Origin: Flavobacterium sp.
GTDB lineage: Bacteria > Bacteroidota > Bacteroidia > Flavobacteriales > Flavobacteriaceae
DNA length: 64,000 nt
Assembly (NCBI RefSeq): GCF_025352015.1
Contig: NZ_JANXUG010000088.1
Span: 37,295-101,294, forward strand
Direction: 5' to 3'
Under the pieces are notes generated by a model, which worked only from the letters and a program-made list of their open reading frames with translations, was not told where the DNA came from and ran no database searches. Below, piece after piece: positions 42,865-52,655 of this stretch. A program made the translations under genes and the position numbers. Within the stretch, counting starts at the first letter, position 1. Each line of letters starts with the position of its first letter.

Positions 42865-43056
42865 TTATGTTTTTTTATTTTGGTCGTCAAATTTTTTAGC
42901 AAAATTTCTTCTAAAAAAAAACAAAAAAATACAAACAGCCGCAAATAATCCGCTGATAGTATAGCTTTGATGTGACTGCCATTTTACAAATGCATCAAGA
43001 GCAAAAAGAATTCCTGCAAGTAAATAAGCGTATTGCGTAAATCTTAAATAGTTCAT
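42865..43056 (-). CDS. Small membrane protein of unknown function
   Basis: 63 residues with two hydrophobic helices (about 8-24 and 33-50) and a Lys-rich C-terminal end (RRNFAKKFDDQNKKT). It overlaps the end of lptC by 4 nt (ATGA) and lies 3 nt before the CNNM gene, so it is clearly translated as part of this operon. I recognise no family. Confidence 0.75.
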   Translation of the reverse strand: MNYLRFTQYAYLLAGILFALDAFVKWQSHQSYTISGLFAAVCIFLFFFRRNFAKKFDDQNKKT

Positions 43057-43613
43057 AATTTTTTTTCTGATTGGATTTCTCCTGATATTTTTTTGGAATT
43101 TACTTTTTTGAAATCTTTACTGAAATCAATTCCTTCGCCATAAGAAACTCCTTTGGGAGAATTGAATTTAAACTTTTTTTCGGTAAAAAACCATTCGTTT
43201 TTTTGGTCGTAAAACAATTGTTCTGTTTCAAGCACATTGCCACTTTGATTGGATATTTTTACATTTTCTTGCAAATCAATGATGTTTGTGGTTTTGTGTG
43301 TAATTGCATATTTTGCATCAATGTAGGTTTCCTTACCATTTTTATCAAACAAAGTTAGATGTATTCCTTTTGGAAATTCGGTAAAAGGATATTCAACTGT
43401 TGCATAATCAAGCATTTTGGGGCTTATCAAATTGGCTGTAATCCTACCCGAATCGGTATATTTTAAATTTATAAAATCGGCATCACCGCTTGGAGAAAAC
43501 TCGGCAAATCCCATTTTTTGAACATCGCGAAAGTTGCTCTCGCAAGCCATTATCGTGAAGCAAAAAAGAATTGCCATTAGAAAAGGAACACTATTTCTAA
43601 TAAATTGCTTCAT
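43053..43613 (-). CDS. lptC: LPS export ABC transporter periplasmic protein LptC
   Basis: About 186 residues. The N-terminus is a lipoprotein-like signal (MKQFIRNSVPFLMAILFCFTIMAC), then LptC/OstA-like beta-jellyroll repeats: YTDSGRITANLISPKMLDY, FPKGIHLTLFDKNGKETYIDAKYAI, LQENVKISNQSGNVLETEQLFYD. LptC passes LPS from the LptB2FG pump toward LptA. The ATG at 43613 overlaps the upstream TPR gene's stop (TAATG); the longer ORF in the track starts inside that gene. A lipidated rather than helical anchor is the Bacteroidota form. Confidence 0.87.
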   Translation of the reverse strand: MKQFIRNSVPFLMAILFCFTIMACESNFRDVQKMGFAEFSPSGDADFINLKYTDSGRITANLISPKMLDYATVEYPFTEFPKGIHLTLFDKNGKETYIDAKYAITHKTTNIIDLQENVKISNQSGNVLETEQLFYDQKNEWFFTEKKFKFNSPKGVSYGEGIDFSKDFKKVNSKKISGEIQSEKKL

Positions 43614-44887
43614 TATTTGGAGGGAAAAGTAATAGTTTCGTTTATCCAAAATCCAATTGTGAATGATTTTCCAGTCATTTTAGCAGCTGTAATATCGACC
43701 TGATTAAGGGCTTTTTTAAGAAAGTCATTATTCATTTTGTCTGAAGTTGGCTTTAACCGTGTTTCAACATCTCCCGCTTTTTTAACGGTTTCAGCGGCTA
43801 AATAATATATTGCTTTCTTTTCAAAATTTGTCCTTCCACATTCATCTGCACTGTTCGAATAAAGTTGAGCCAAAAATAGATAGGCTTTCCCCATTTGTGG
43901 GTCGAGCGTCAATGCTTTGTTTAAATATTCTTTAGATTTTGGCGAATCATTTGATAGTAAGCTGGTTGCAATAAGATAATAGATTTTAGCTTTCTCGACT
44001 GGATTGCTTTGTAATTCTGCTGATTCATTGTAGAATTTTATAGCTTCGGGGAATTTTTTTTGTTGCAGATTTGACAACGCTATAAAGTTGGCAGATTTTG
44101 TTGTTGCTTTTATCGAATACAATTTTTCGGCAATGGTATTAAAAATGGGCTTGGTACTACATCTTTCGGATAAATTAATTAATGCTGTGGTGAGCCAATC
44201 GCTATTCTCCTGATTGCTTGGATAATTTTTGTCATAAAAATTAGTTAGGTTTTCACAAGTTGCTACATCTTTCGTCAAAGCGTTTATTGCGTTTAATGCC
44301 GTTCTATACTCATTAGCTTTAGTCAGATTGGAAACTTGTAATTGATTGAGCATTGAACTAACTAGCGTGAATTTTTCTAATAGTACGTTTGAGGTAATCG
44401 CATTGTCTCCACTCTTGAATTTTTCGCATAAAAGACTAAAGTAAATGTAGATTGCATTAGCGTCGGTGATACTTTTAGAAGCTGTTGCAAAACCGTTATC
44501 AAGCAAACTGAAAATTTCTTCTTTAGCTTCAATTTTATTATTAACCAAAACCATTGCCTTGTCGGCTTGAAAACTTGGTGTGGTAAGGGGGAAGTTTTTG
44601 TTGTATTGATTGTACAATTTTAGAACATCACGAACTAATTTTTCTTTAGCTTCTGCTGTTGTTGCATTGTCAATTTTATATTGAAGGATTTGAATACCTA
44701 CGGTGTAAATAGACTCACTTTGATTTGGACAATTTTTTTGAACTTCGTTCCAAATTTCAAACGATTCAGCTATTTTTCTTTCTTTAAAAAGCGTTTGATA
44801 CGCTATTATTTTTGAAGAACAATCAAACTTCTGAGCATTTGCATTTGCAATAAATAAAATACCAGCGATAAAAATAATTGCTCTCAT
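43613..44887 (-). CDS. Exported tetratricopeptide-repeat protein
   Basis: 424 residues with a signal peptide (MRAIIFIAGILFIANANAQ) and helical repeats through the body, most clearly TPR-like near residues 270-360 (NFIALSNLQQKKFPEAIKFYNESAEL, KAKIYYLIATSLLSND, GKAYLFLAQLYSNSAD). It probably acts as a periplasmic scaffold. It lies between the outer-membrane protein gene (12 bp upstream) and lptC (1-nt overlap), which suggests a part in LPS transport or outer-membrane assembly. Confidence 0.78.
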   Translation of the reverse strand: MRAIIFIAGILFIANANAQKFDCSSKIIAYQTLFKERKIAESFEIWNEVQKNCPNQSESIYTVGIQILQYKIDNATTAEAKEKLVRDVLKLYNQYNKNFPLTTPSFQADKAMVLVNNKIEAKEEIFSLLDNGFATASKSITDANAIYIYFSLLCEKFKSGDNAITSNVLLEKFTLVSSMLNQLQVSNLTKANEYRTALNAINALTKDVATCENLTNFYDKNYPSNQENSDWLTTALINLSERCSTKPIFNTIAEKLYSIKATTKSANFIALSNLQQKKFPEAIKFYNESAELQSNPVEKAKIYYLIATSLLSNDSPKSKEYLNKALTLDPQMGKAYLFLAQLYSNSADECGRTNFEKKAIYYLAAETVKKAGDVETRLKPTSDKMNNDFLKKALNQVDITAAKMTGKSFTIGFWINETITFPSK

Positions 44888-44899
44888 AACTAAAAATTT

Positions 44900-46150
44900 T
44901 TAGTCAAATTTACGTTTTATAAACCAACGTTCACTTAAAGACAAACCAATACTTAAATTAACATAATTCTCTTCAACCAAGTTACTATATACTGTGCCTC
45001 TTTTTCCCATTTCGAGCCCAATATTTATGTTAGAAAAAGTTCCACCAAGAGGTAATCCAAGTCCCAGATTTGCTGCAAAATCTGTAATTGATTTATTTTG
45101 GATTACCAAACCAGTATTTTCGTAACGAATACCGCCTCGATACACTATTTTTTTAACATAATTAGAGTACGAATTATAGTTGGGTATATAAAAACCACCC
45201 ACACTATAACGGATAGAATTTTCGAAAGTAGAACCGTTAATATCAGTAAAACGATTTGAAATCACACTGTTGTTTATAAAGGTGATTTCACCACCTAGTA
45301 ACCATTTTTTTACTTCCCCAAACCCGGAACCTAATGATAGTTTAGCAGGAAGTTTGATAGAAGTATCTTGAACAGGTATTTTGTCTTGTTCTATAACACT
45401 GACTGCTCCTGACGATAAAAACTGTATAATTTCAATAGTACGAGAATTACCCAATGTTATTTTAGCTTCTGGAGTATAAGATAAACTGCTAAAAAACGAA
45501 TATTTACTTTTCACCTTTGTTTGATAAGTCAACCCTAAATCTAGGTTTACACCACGAACATCTGAAGCATTGTTTTCTCGTGTACCATATTGAAGACCAT
45601 CTTGAAAACGAAGATTTGTAGTTTTGATGGTTCCAAAATTATATTGTAAATCGGCACCAATATTTAGCTTTTTCGTCAGTTTATAACCAATTCCTAAAAA
45701 AACTTTATTCACGCCTCCAATACCCGTGTATCTTGAAAAAATTGGCGTGGTATCACTAGATAATTTTTGAAGTTTGTATCCTACGGATGAGTAAGGGATT
45801 AGTCCAAAACCTACTCCAAACTTTCCAACAGGAATTCCAACCGCAAGATAATCCAACGATGTTCTTTTGGCTTTAGCCTCATCTAATTCGCTTTTAGATT
45901 TTGTAGTGGCATAGGTAGTCCCAATTGCAAAACTTGTTAATTTGAGACTTGCCAAATGCGCAGGGTTTTGAAGATTCATGTGAATACTATCAGGAAAAAC
46001 CGAAATTCCACCCATTGATCTATTTTCAACGGTTCCTTTAAATTTTACCTCACCAATTCCGTAAAAAGAATAAGGCGATGAAGTTCCTTCTTGAGCTGCC
46101 AGTACTAATGAAAAAAGTAAACAAACGCTTACTATAACTTTTTGAATCAT
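44900..46150 (-). CDS. Outer-membrane beta-barrel protein, possibly PorV/FadL-like
   Basis: 416 residues with a signal peptide (ending VLAAQ) and alternating aromatic/hydrophobic strands typical of a beta-barrel. The segment SFYGIGEVKFKGTVENRSMGG and MNLQNPAHLASL resembles the N-terminal hatch of FadL/PorV-type barrels. Its ATG overlaps the coaX stop by 4 nt. Function is unknown; co-transcription with a TPR protein and lptC points to outer-membrane biogenesis. Confidence 0.72.
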   Translation of the reverse strand: MIQKVIVSVCLLFSLVLAAQEGTSSPYSFYGIGEVKFKGTVENRSMGGISVFPDSIHMNLQNPAHLASLKLTSFAIGTTYATTKSKSELDEAKAKRTSLDYLAVGIPVGKFGVGFGLIPYSSVGYKLQKLSSDTTPIFSRYTGIGGVNKVFLGIGYKLTKKLNIGADLQYNFGTIKTTNLRFQDGLQYGTRENNASDVRGVNLDLGLTYQTKVKSKYSFFSSLSYTPEAKITLGNSRTIEIIQFLSSGAVSVIEQDKIPVQDTSIKLPAKLSLGSGFGEVKKWLLGGEITFINNSVISNRFTDINGSTFENSIRYSVGGFYIPNYNSYSNYVKKIVYRGGIRYENTGLVIQNKSITDFAANLGLGLPLGGTFSNINIGLEMGKRGTVYSNLVEENYVNLSIGLSLSERWFIKRKFD

Positions 46151-46875
46151 TTTTTATTGTATTGAAATGTTTGATTCAAACTTTCGAGCATAAAATTTGA
46201 ATTGGCAAATATGGTATTTTTTAATTGCATAGCCAAAAAATAGGCATCGCCGCCCGTTAAAATTATGATAAATTTAGCGTATTGAATTTTATAATGTTCA
46301 ATAAATCCATCTATTTCCAGCAAAACACCGTTAATTATACCCGAATGTATTGATTCATCAGTAGAATTTCCAATATAATTTATGGGATGTTTTTTTTGTA
46401 ACAAAGGTAATTTTGCTGTTTGCTGATGCACTGATTCATAACGTAAACGAATGCCTGGAGAAATAGCACCGCCAAGATAATTGTCTAGATTATCTACAAA
46501 ATCATAAGTGATGCATGTACCAGCGTCTATAACCAATCGGTTTTGAGCAGGGAATTGCATTACGGCACCTGCTGCCAATACCATTCTGTCTATGCCTAGC
46601 GTTGTTGGAGAACTATATAAATTGGTAAAAGGAAATTTACTCTGGTGAGTAATATAATGTACTTCGACACGATTTTCAAGTGATAAAAAAAATTTATTTT
46701 CTATATTTCCAACAGAGCAAATGACCAACTTTTTTATTTTTGGATAGTGATTCAGAATATAATGAAGCTTATTTTCAAGCTCTTTATTCTCAAAAATAAA
46801 TAACTCAACAACTGTATTTTGTTCGAAGACAGCGGTTTTAATTTTTGTGTTTCCAACATCAATGGTTAAGAGCAT
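46147..46875 (-). CDS. coaX: Type III pantothenate kinase
   Basis: About 242 residues. The start at 46875 gives MLLTIDVGNTKIKTAVFE, the acetate-kinase-fold phosphate 1 motif; the ORF track start 24 codons upstream overlaps promoter sequence. Other CoaX signatures are TTLGIDRMVLAAGA, VIDAGTCITYDFVD, LGGAISPGIRLRYESVH and ILTGGDA. It phosphorylates pantothenate in the first step of coenzyme A synthesis and is not feedback-inhibited by CoA. It overlaps the outer-membrane protein gene by 4 nt and leads the operon. Confidence 0.93.
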   Translation of the reverse strand: MLLTIDVGNTKIKTAVFEQNTVVELFIFENKELENKLHYILNHYPKIKKLVICSVGNIENKFFLSLENRVEVHYITHQSKFPFTNLYSSPTTLGIDRMVLAAGAVMQFPAQNRLVIDAGTCITYDFVDNLDNYLGGAISPGIRLRYESVHQQTAKLPLLQKKHPINYIGNSTDESIHSGIINGVLLEIDGFIEHYKIQYAKFIIILTGGDAYFLAMQLKNTIFANSNFMLESLNQTFQYNKK

Positions 46876-46927
46876 AATGCTATTTTTGGTGCACAAAGTT
46901 ACGAATAGTTTTTTTTTAGTATTTGTT

Positions 46928-46957
46928 TTGGATAAATTAAAAATCATCCTATATTTG
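46928..46957 (+). promoter_or_regulatory. Promoter of tRNA-Phe
   Basis: TTG (46928-46930) and TATATTTG (46950-46957) are separated by 19 nt, a full match to the Bacteroidota consensus. It ends 16 nt before the tRNA. Confidence 0.7.
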
Positions 46958-46973
46958 CACCCGCATTAAGCGA

Positions 46974-47046
46974 GGTACCTTAGCTCAGTTGGTAGAGCAA
47001 TGGACTGAAAATCCATGTGTCCCTGGTTCGATTCCTGGAGGTACCA
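46974..47046 (+). tRNA. tRNA-Phe (anticodon GAA)
   Basis: 73 nt. Acceptor arms GGTACCT and AGGTACC pair perfectly over 7 bp with discriminator A; the D loop has AGCTCAGTTGGTAGAGC; the anticodon loop CTGAAAA gives GAA; the T arm has GGTTCGATTCC. CCA is not encoded. Confidence 0.96.
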
Positions 47047-47168
47047 CAACACAACCCATTACTGAAAAGTTAGTGGGTTTTTTATTGTAAACTGTTTTTA
47101 ATATAAAAAACTGCTGTTATCTCTAAAATTTTCACTAAAATTGACAGTTTTTATAATTAACTATAGCA

Positions 47169-49337
47169 ATGAAATCAAAACAACTCGTCGTTCTATTCCT
47201 ATTATCGTGCTTTTGCCTTGTAGCACAACAAAAATTATCGGTAGAAGAAATTTATTCCGGAGCTTTTAGATCCGAAACCATGGAGGAACTTATAGCAATG
47301 AAAAACACCAACCAATACACTGTGCTCAATTTTGACAGAAGCACACGAAGTATGCAAATTGACCTTTACGATTTTGCTACACTAAAAAAAATTAACACAA
47401 TCATTGATACTAAAAATTTCCCATTATTGGTAAATGGCATTGACAGTTTTGTTTTCAGCAAAGATGAAAAGCAATTGTTATTAGCCAATACTACCAATCA
47501 AATATACCGTCATTCTTTCACGGCTAATTATTTTTTGTATGATATTCAAATCAAAAAACTGACTAAAATTTTAGAGCAAGTACAAGAACCAACTTTTTCT
47601 CCAGATGGTTTAAAAATAGGTTTTGTTAAAGAAAACAATCTTTTTATATATGACATTGCATCTCAAAAAACTACTCAAGTTACCACCGATGGCAATAAGA
47701 ACAGCATTATTAATGGCATTACAGATTGGGTTTACGAAGAAGAATTTGCTTATGTGAGAGCTTTTGATTGGAGTGCCGATAGCAAAAGACTAGCCTATAT
47801 TCGTTTTGATGAAAGCCAAGTGCCCGAGTTTTCGATGAGTATTTTTCAAAAAGAATTATATCCAAAAATAGAAACTTTCAAATATCCAAAAGCTGGCGAA
47901 AAGAATTCGGAAGTGGCTTTGTTTATTTATGATGTGGCTGCTGGCAGTTCCAAAACAGTAAATTTAGGCAATTACAAAGATTTCTATATTGCTCGAATGA
48001 AATGGACAAAAGATGCGAATGTGCTTTGCGCTCAAATACTTAACCGCCATCAAGATACTTTAGATTTGCTTTTTATAGATGGTACTACGGCAGCTTCAAA
48101 AGTGGTTTTGAACGAAAAAGATACTGCTTATGTTGATGTTACCGATAATCTAACATTCTTAAACGACAACAGTTTTATTTGGACTTCCGAAAAAGATGGT
48201 TTTAATCATATTTATTTGTACGACAAAACAGGTAAGTTAAAAAATCAAATCACAAAAGGCAACTGGGAAGTCACTGCCTATTATGGATTGGACGAAAAAA
48301 CAAAAACAGTTTTCTATCAATCGGTAGAAAATGGTTCAACAGTTAGAGATGTTTATAAAATAGGTTTAGACGGAAAAAATAAAGTGAAATTATCTGAAAA
48401 AGAAGGAACCAATGCAGCTACGTTCAGTCCAAATTTTCAATTTTTTATCAATACGTTTTCTAATGTAAATACGCCCACCTTATACACATTAAATTCGGCT
48501 TCTAATGGCAAGGTAATTCAGCCGATATTGAATAATAATGCGCTTGCAGAAAAACTAAAAAAATACAACCTTCCTACCAAAGAGTTCTTTGAATTGACCA
48601 CCGAAAAAGGTAACAAATTAAACGCTTGGATGATTAAACCCAAAGACTTTGACGCCACAAAAAAATATCCGGTTTTCATGAATCAATACTCTGGTCCTGG
48701 TTCGCAGCAAGTAGCGAATGATGGATTAGACATTAATGATTATTGGTTTATGCTATTGTCACAACAAGGTTACATCATTGTTTGTGTGGACGGGAGGGGA
48801 ACCGGTTTTAAAGGAGCTGCTTTCAAAAAAGTTACCCAAAAACAACTCGGAAAATTAGAAGTAGAAGATCAAATTGATGCTGCAAAAGACATAGGTAAGT
48901 ATTCGTATGTAGATAAATCAAGAATAGGTATATTTGGTTGGTCTTACGGTGGTTTTATGTCGAGTAATTGCATTATGAAAGGTGCCGATATTTTCAAAAT
49001 GGCGATTGCAGTTGCTCCCGTTACCAATTGGCGTTTTTATGACACCATTTACACTGAGCGTTATTTGCAAACGCCTCAAGAAAATGCAAGTGGTTATGAT
49101 GACAATTCGCCTATCAATTTTGTATCAAAACTAAAAGGAAATTTCCTTTTAATCCATGGAAGTGCTGATGATAACGTGCATTTACAAAATTCAATGCAAA
49201 TGATTGAAGCCTTGGTACAAGCCAACAAACAGTTTGATTGGGCTATTTATCCTGATAAAAATCACGGGATATACGGCGGTAAAACCAGAATACAATTGTT
49301 CAATAAAATGACAAATTTTATTAAAGAGAAACTATAA
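47169..49337 (+). CDS. Dipeptidyl peptidase IV family serine protease (S9B)
   Basis: 722 residues with a signal peptide (MKSKQLVVLFLLSCFCLVAQ), an eight-bladed propeller domain containing the substrate N-terminus-binding Glu pair (DWVYEEEFAYVRAF, about residues 190-203), and a C-terminal alpha/beta-hydrolase domain. The catalytic Ser592 is in GWSYGGF, the Asp in HGSADDNVH and His699 in KNHGIYG. It removes X-Pro/X-Ala dipeptides from peptides in the periplasm. Two POT transporters and a thioredoxin follow on the same strand, so the locus looks built for peptide scavenging. Confidence 0.93.
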   Translation: MKSKQLVVLFLLSCFCLVAQQKLSVEEIYSGAFRSETMEELIAMKNTNQYTVLNFDRSTRSMQIDLYDFATLKKINTIIDTKNFPLLVNGIDSFVFSKDEKQLLLANTTNQIYRHSFTANYFLYDIQIKKLTKILEQVQEPTFSPDGLKIGFVKENNLFIYDIASQKTTQVTTDGNKNSIINGITDWVYEEEFAYVRAFDWSADSKRLAYIRFDESQVPEFSMSIFQKELYPKIETFKYPKAGEKNSEVALFIYDVAAGSSKTVNLGNYKDFYIARMKWTKDANVLCAQILNRHQDTLDLLFIDGTTAASKVVLNEKDTAYVDVTDNLTFLNDNSFIWTSEKDGFNHIYLYDKTGKLKNQITKGNWEVTAYYGLDEKTKTVFYQSVENGSTVRDVYKIGLDGKNKVKLSEKEGTNAATFSPNFQFFINTFSNVNTPTLYTLNSASNGKVIQPILNNNALAEKLKKYNLPTKEFFELTTEKGNKLNAWMIKPKDFDATKKYPVFMNQYSGPGSQQVANDGLDINDYWFMLLSQQGYIIVCVDGRGTGFKGAAFKKVTQKQLGKLEVEDQIDAAKDIGKYSYVDKSRIGIFGWSYGGFMSSNCIMKGADIFKMAIAVAPVTNWRFYDTIYTERYLQTPQENASGYDDNSPINFVSKLKGNFLLIHGSADDNVHLQNSMQMIEALVQANKQFDWAIYPDKNHGIYGGKTRIQLFNKMTNFIKEKL

Positions 49338-49360
49338 TAAACCAAACTAAAACAATAATT

Positions 49361-51037
49361 ATGAGTGAAACAGCAGTAAAAACAGGACATCCAAAAGGAC
49401 TTTGGGTACTATTCGGAACCGAAATGTGGGAGCGATTCAACTTCTACGGAATGCGCGCTATTTTAACATTATTTCTTGTGAATTCATTACTGATGAAAGA
49501 AGAAGATGCTTCCTTAATTTATGGAGGTTTCTTGGGTCTTTGTTACTTAACCCCAATGCTTGGCGGATTCATCTCTGACCGTTTCTTTGGAAACAGAAAC
49601 TGTATACTTTTAGGAGGCTTAATGATGGCTACGGGTCAGTTTTTACTGTTTTTTAGTGCCAGTATTTTTGGAACAAACATTAGTTTAGCCAATACATTAA
49701 TGTGGACAGCTCTGGGAATAATTATTTTTGGTAACGGTTTTTTCAAGCCAAATATTTCAAGTATGGTGGGAAGTTTGTATCCAAAACAAGAAAAAAGCAA
49801 ATTGGATACTGCGTTTACTATTTTTTATATGGGAATCAATCTTGGCGCTTTTTTAGGTCAGTTAATTTGTCCAATTGTAGGCGACGTAAAAGACACTGCA
49901 GGGATTAGAGATATTCATGCTTTTAAATGGGGATTTTTAGCAGCTTCAATAGCAATGTTGATTGGAACAGCAGTGTTTTACTTCTTAAAAAATAAATATG
50001 TTATAACTCCAGAAGGAAGACCATTAGGAGGATTACCAAAACACAACGTAAATGATGATTATGAAGAAGGCGAGTCGCAAAAAGCAGTATTTTCTAAAAA
50101 CGCCTTAATAGGCGCTGTAATTTCATTTTTTGTTTTAGGAGCTTTATTCCATTTTGTTGTAAATCAAAACTGGATTTACACTGTAATCTACTCTAGCGGT
50201 ATCACTTTAGCGGGATTAATTATTTCGGACTCTTCGTTAACAAAAATAGAAAAAGACAGAATTTTAGTAATTTATATTGTTGCTTTCTTTGTTATTTTCT
50301 TTTGGGCAGCCTTTGAACAAGCAGGTTCGTCTTTAACTTTCATTGCAGATAACCAATGTGATAGAAACTTCTTTGGCTATAACATGCCCCCATCTATGGT
50401 GCAAATCTTCAACGGATTATTTGTTGTGGCTTTTGCGGTTCCCTTCAGCATGTTGTGGGATTATTTAAGAAGTAAAGACAGAGAGCCAATTTCACCCGTA
50501 AAGCAGGCGGTTGGTTTAGGATTAATTGCCTTGAGTTATTTTATCATTGCCCATAATGTAAAAGATTTAGGAAACAACGGGCTTTTAGCTATTAAATGGT
50601 TAATTCTTTTATATTTAATACAAACTTGTGCCGAGTTGTGTTTATCACCAATTGGTTTATCATTAGTTGGTAAATTATCGCCAAAACGTTTTTCATCATT
50701 ACTTTATGGGGTATTCTTTTTGTCCAATGCTTCTGGTTATGCATTAGCGGGAACTTTAGGTTCAATACTACCCGCAACAGGAGATAAATTCAATAAAGCA
50801 AAAGAACTAGGTATTGATTTACAGGCTGTTTTAGATAAAAAAATAGTGCCAACAGCGGAGCAAGTAAAATTATTGGCAGATAATCAAATTACAGATCATA
50901 ATCCTATTTTTGCTGGATTTGAAATTCATAATTTATTTGAATTTTTTATGGTATTTGTAGTATTAACAGGTTTAGCGGCTATTATTTTAATGGCACTCAC
51001 TCCAAAATTGAAAAAGATGATGCACGGCGTTCGCTAA
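49361..51037 (+). CDS. POT family proton-coupled oligopeptide transporter (first copy)
   Basis: 558 residues with about 12-14 transmembrane helices. The POT signature ExxER is present near residue 22 (GTEMWERFNFYGMRAIL), with GFFKPNISSMVGSLY near 122-140 and FYMGINLGAFLGQ near 150. An insert (about 335-480) adds residues compared with the second copy. It imports di- and tripeptides with protons. It starts 23 bp after the DPP IV stop, and a terminator follows it. Confidence 0.93.
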   Translation: MSETAVKTGHPKGLWVLFGTEMWERFNFYGMRAILTLFLVNSLLMKEEDASLIYGGFLGLCYLTPMLGGFISDRFFGNRNCILLGGLMMATGQFLLFFSASIFGTNISLANTLMWTALGIIIFGNGFFKPNISSMVGSLYPKQEKSKLDTAFTIFYMGINLGAFLGQLICPIVGDVKDTAGIRDIHAFKWGFLAASIAMLIGTAVFYFLKNKYVITPEGRPLGGLPKHNVNDDYEEGESQKAVFSKNALIGAVISFFVLGALFHFVVNQNWIYTVIYSSGITLAGLIISDSSLTKIEKDRILVIYIVAFFVIFFWAAFEQAGSSLTFIADNQCDRNFFGYNMPPSMVQIFNGLFVVAFAVPFSMLWDYLRSKDREPISPVKQAVGLGLIALSYFIIAHNVKDLGNNGLLAIKWLILLYLIQTCAELCLSPIGLSLVGKLSPKRFSSLLYGVFFLSNASGYALAGTLGSILPATGDKFNKAKELGIDLQAVLDKKIVPTAEQVKLLADNQITDHNPIFAGFEIHNLFEFFMVFVVLTGLAAIILMALTPKLKKMMHGVR

Positions 51038-51066
51038 CATTATTTAAAATAATTTTATACCTTTCA

Positions 51067-51094
51067 AACCTCCAAGAATCCTTGGAGGTTTTTT
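51067..51094 (+). terminator. Terminator between the two POT genes
   Basis: AACCTCCAAG and CTTGGAGGTT pair over 10 bp around AATC, followed by a T-run. The second POT gene starts 14 nt later, so it probably depends on read-through or its own promoter. Confidence 0.85.
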
Positions 51095-51107
51095 AATTTA
51101 CAATTTT

Positions 51108-52592
51108 ATGGAACAAAATCTGACTTTAGACCAAATTCAAAACTTTAAAGGCAAATACCCAAAGCAACTATGGTATTTGTTTACTGTAGAAATGTGGGAA
51201 CGCTTTTGTTTCTATGGAATGCGCGGTGTGCTTACTTTTTTTATGGTAGATCAACTGCTGTTAAAAGATGATGCGGCAAACCTTCAATACGGTGCGATTC
51301 AAGCATTTGTATATGCGTTCACTTTTATAGGAGGAATATTTGCAGATAAAATTTTAGGTTTTAGAAAGTCGCTGTTTTTTGGAGGTATTGTAATGATAAT
51401 AGGAAACCTTTTAATTGCTTTTTCTCCTCAACATATGTTTTATTATGGTATTGCTTTTTCTATTATTGGGACTGGTTTTTTCAAACCAAATATATCTTCA
51501 ATGGTTGGCGAGTTGTATCACGAAAAAGATCACAGACGAGATGCAGGTTACGGGATGTTTTATGCTGGTATAAATATAGGAGGACTTTTTGGAGGTGCTT
51601 TGTGCATTTTTCTTGGAAAATATTATTCTTGGTCATTATGTTTCCTAGCCGCAGCTTTTGTTATGATAGCTGGATTATTGACATTTTTATTTACCAAAAA
51701 ATATTTAGGTCCGATAGGTGATTCTCCATTGTTGAAATTACCAGAATCTAAAAGAAAATTCAGAGAAATAGCCGTTTATATAGGTTCATTGTTAAGTATT
51801 CCGCTCATTTTCATAATGGTCAAAAATACTGATTACACTGATTATTTTATGTATATCATAGGTATAATTGCAGTGAGCTATTTTATTTTTGAAACGGTCA
51901 AATTGGGAGAAAAAAGTTTGCAGAAAAAACTAATTGCAGCATTTGCTTTTATCTTTTTCTATTTTTTATTTAACGCCATTTATGAGCAAAGTGGGGGTTC
52001 ATTGTCGTTGTTTGCAAAAGATAATTTGAACTATAATCTGTTAGGTTTTTCTATTGATCCCAATGTGGTTAACAATAGTTCGAATACTTTATTTGTAATT
52101 GTTTTAAGTCCAATTATTGGATTGCTTTGGTTGTGGCTTGCTAAAAAGAAAATAGAACCAAATACTTTAATCAAGTTTGGAATTGGATTTTTATTCTTGT
52201 CAGCTTCTTTCTTTATTTTTTATTACACTAAATTCTTTGCCAATGTAAAAGGTATAACATCTTTGAATGTTTTTACATTTGCTTATTTCGTAACAACTAT
52301 AGGAGAACTTTGTTTAGGCCCGATAGGGATGTCAATTATCACCAAATTATCTCCTAAAAGATTATTTGGAATGATGATGGGATTGTGGTTTTTAGCGAGC
52401 GCATTTGGTCAATTAGCTGCAGGAAAGTTAGGTGCTGAAATTTCAAGATCAAATCAAGGTGTTACTTTGCTTTCAAAATTGCAATCTTATACAGATGGCT
52501 ATTATAAATTAGCTTTATATGCCCTTATTGCAGGATTAATTTTAATCCTAATTTCTCCTTTTGTGAAAAAATTGATGCAAGAAGTAAAATAA
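51108..52592 (+). CDS. POT family proton-coupled oligopeptide transporter (second copy)
   Basis: 494 residues with about 12 transmembrane helices. The signature is VEMWERFCFYGMRGVL near residue 28, with GTGFFKPNISSMVGELYHEKDHRRDAGYGMFYAGINIGG near 125-160 and IYEQSGGSLSLFA near 295. Divergence from the first copy is considerable, so it is an old duplicate with perhaps a different peptide preference. It lies between the first POT gene and the thioredoxin gene. Confidence 0.93.
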   Translation: MEQNLTLDQIQNFKGKYPKQLWYLFTVEMWERFCFYGMRGVLTFFMVDQLLLKDDAANLQYGAIQAFVYAFTFIGGIFADKILGFRKSLFFGGIVMIIGNLLIAFSPQHMFYYGIAFSIIGTGFFKPNISSMVGELYHEKDHRRDAGYGMFYAGINIGGLFGGALCIFLGKYYSWSLCFLAAAFVMIAGLLTFLFTKKYLGPIGDSPLLKLPESKRKFREIAVYIGSLLSIPLIFIMVKNTDYTDYFMYIIGIIAVSYFIFETVKLGEKSLQKKLIAAFAFIFFYFLFNAIYEQSGGSLSLFAKDNLNYNLLGFSIDPNVVNNSSNTLFVIVLSPIIGLLWLWLAKKKIEPNTLIKFGIGFLFLSASFFIFYYTKFFANVKGITSLNVFTFAYFVTTIGELCLGPIGMSIITKLSPKRLFGMMMGLWFLASAFGQLAAGKLGAEISRSNQGVTLLSKLQSYTDGYYKLALYALIAGLILILISPFVKKLMQEVK

Positions 52593-52655
52593 AATACTTA
52601 AATTTCGGCATTGTTTTTGAAACGAAAATAATATTATAATTTAAAAAATGAAAAA

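Noticed and set aside
43614-43649. N-terminal extension of lptC
   Set aside because: It lies inside the upstream TPR gene; the start at 43613 gives a clean lipoprotein signal and a TAATG junction.
46876-46947. N-terminal extension of coaX
   Set aside because: It covers the divergent promoter area; CoaX proteins start with the LLTIDVGNTK motif at ATG 46875.
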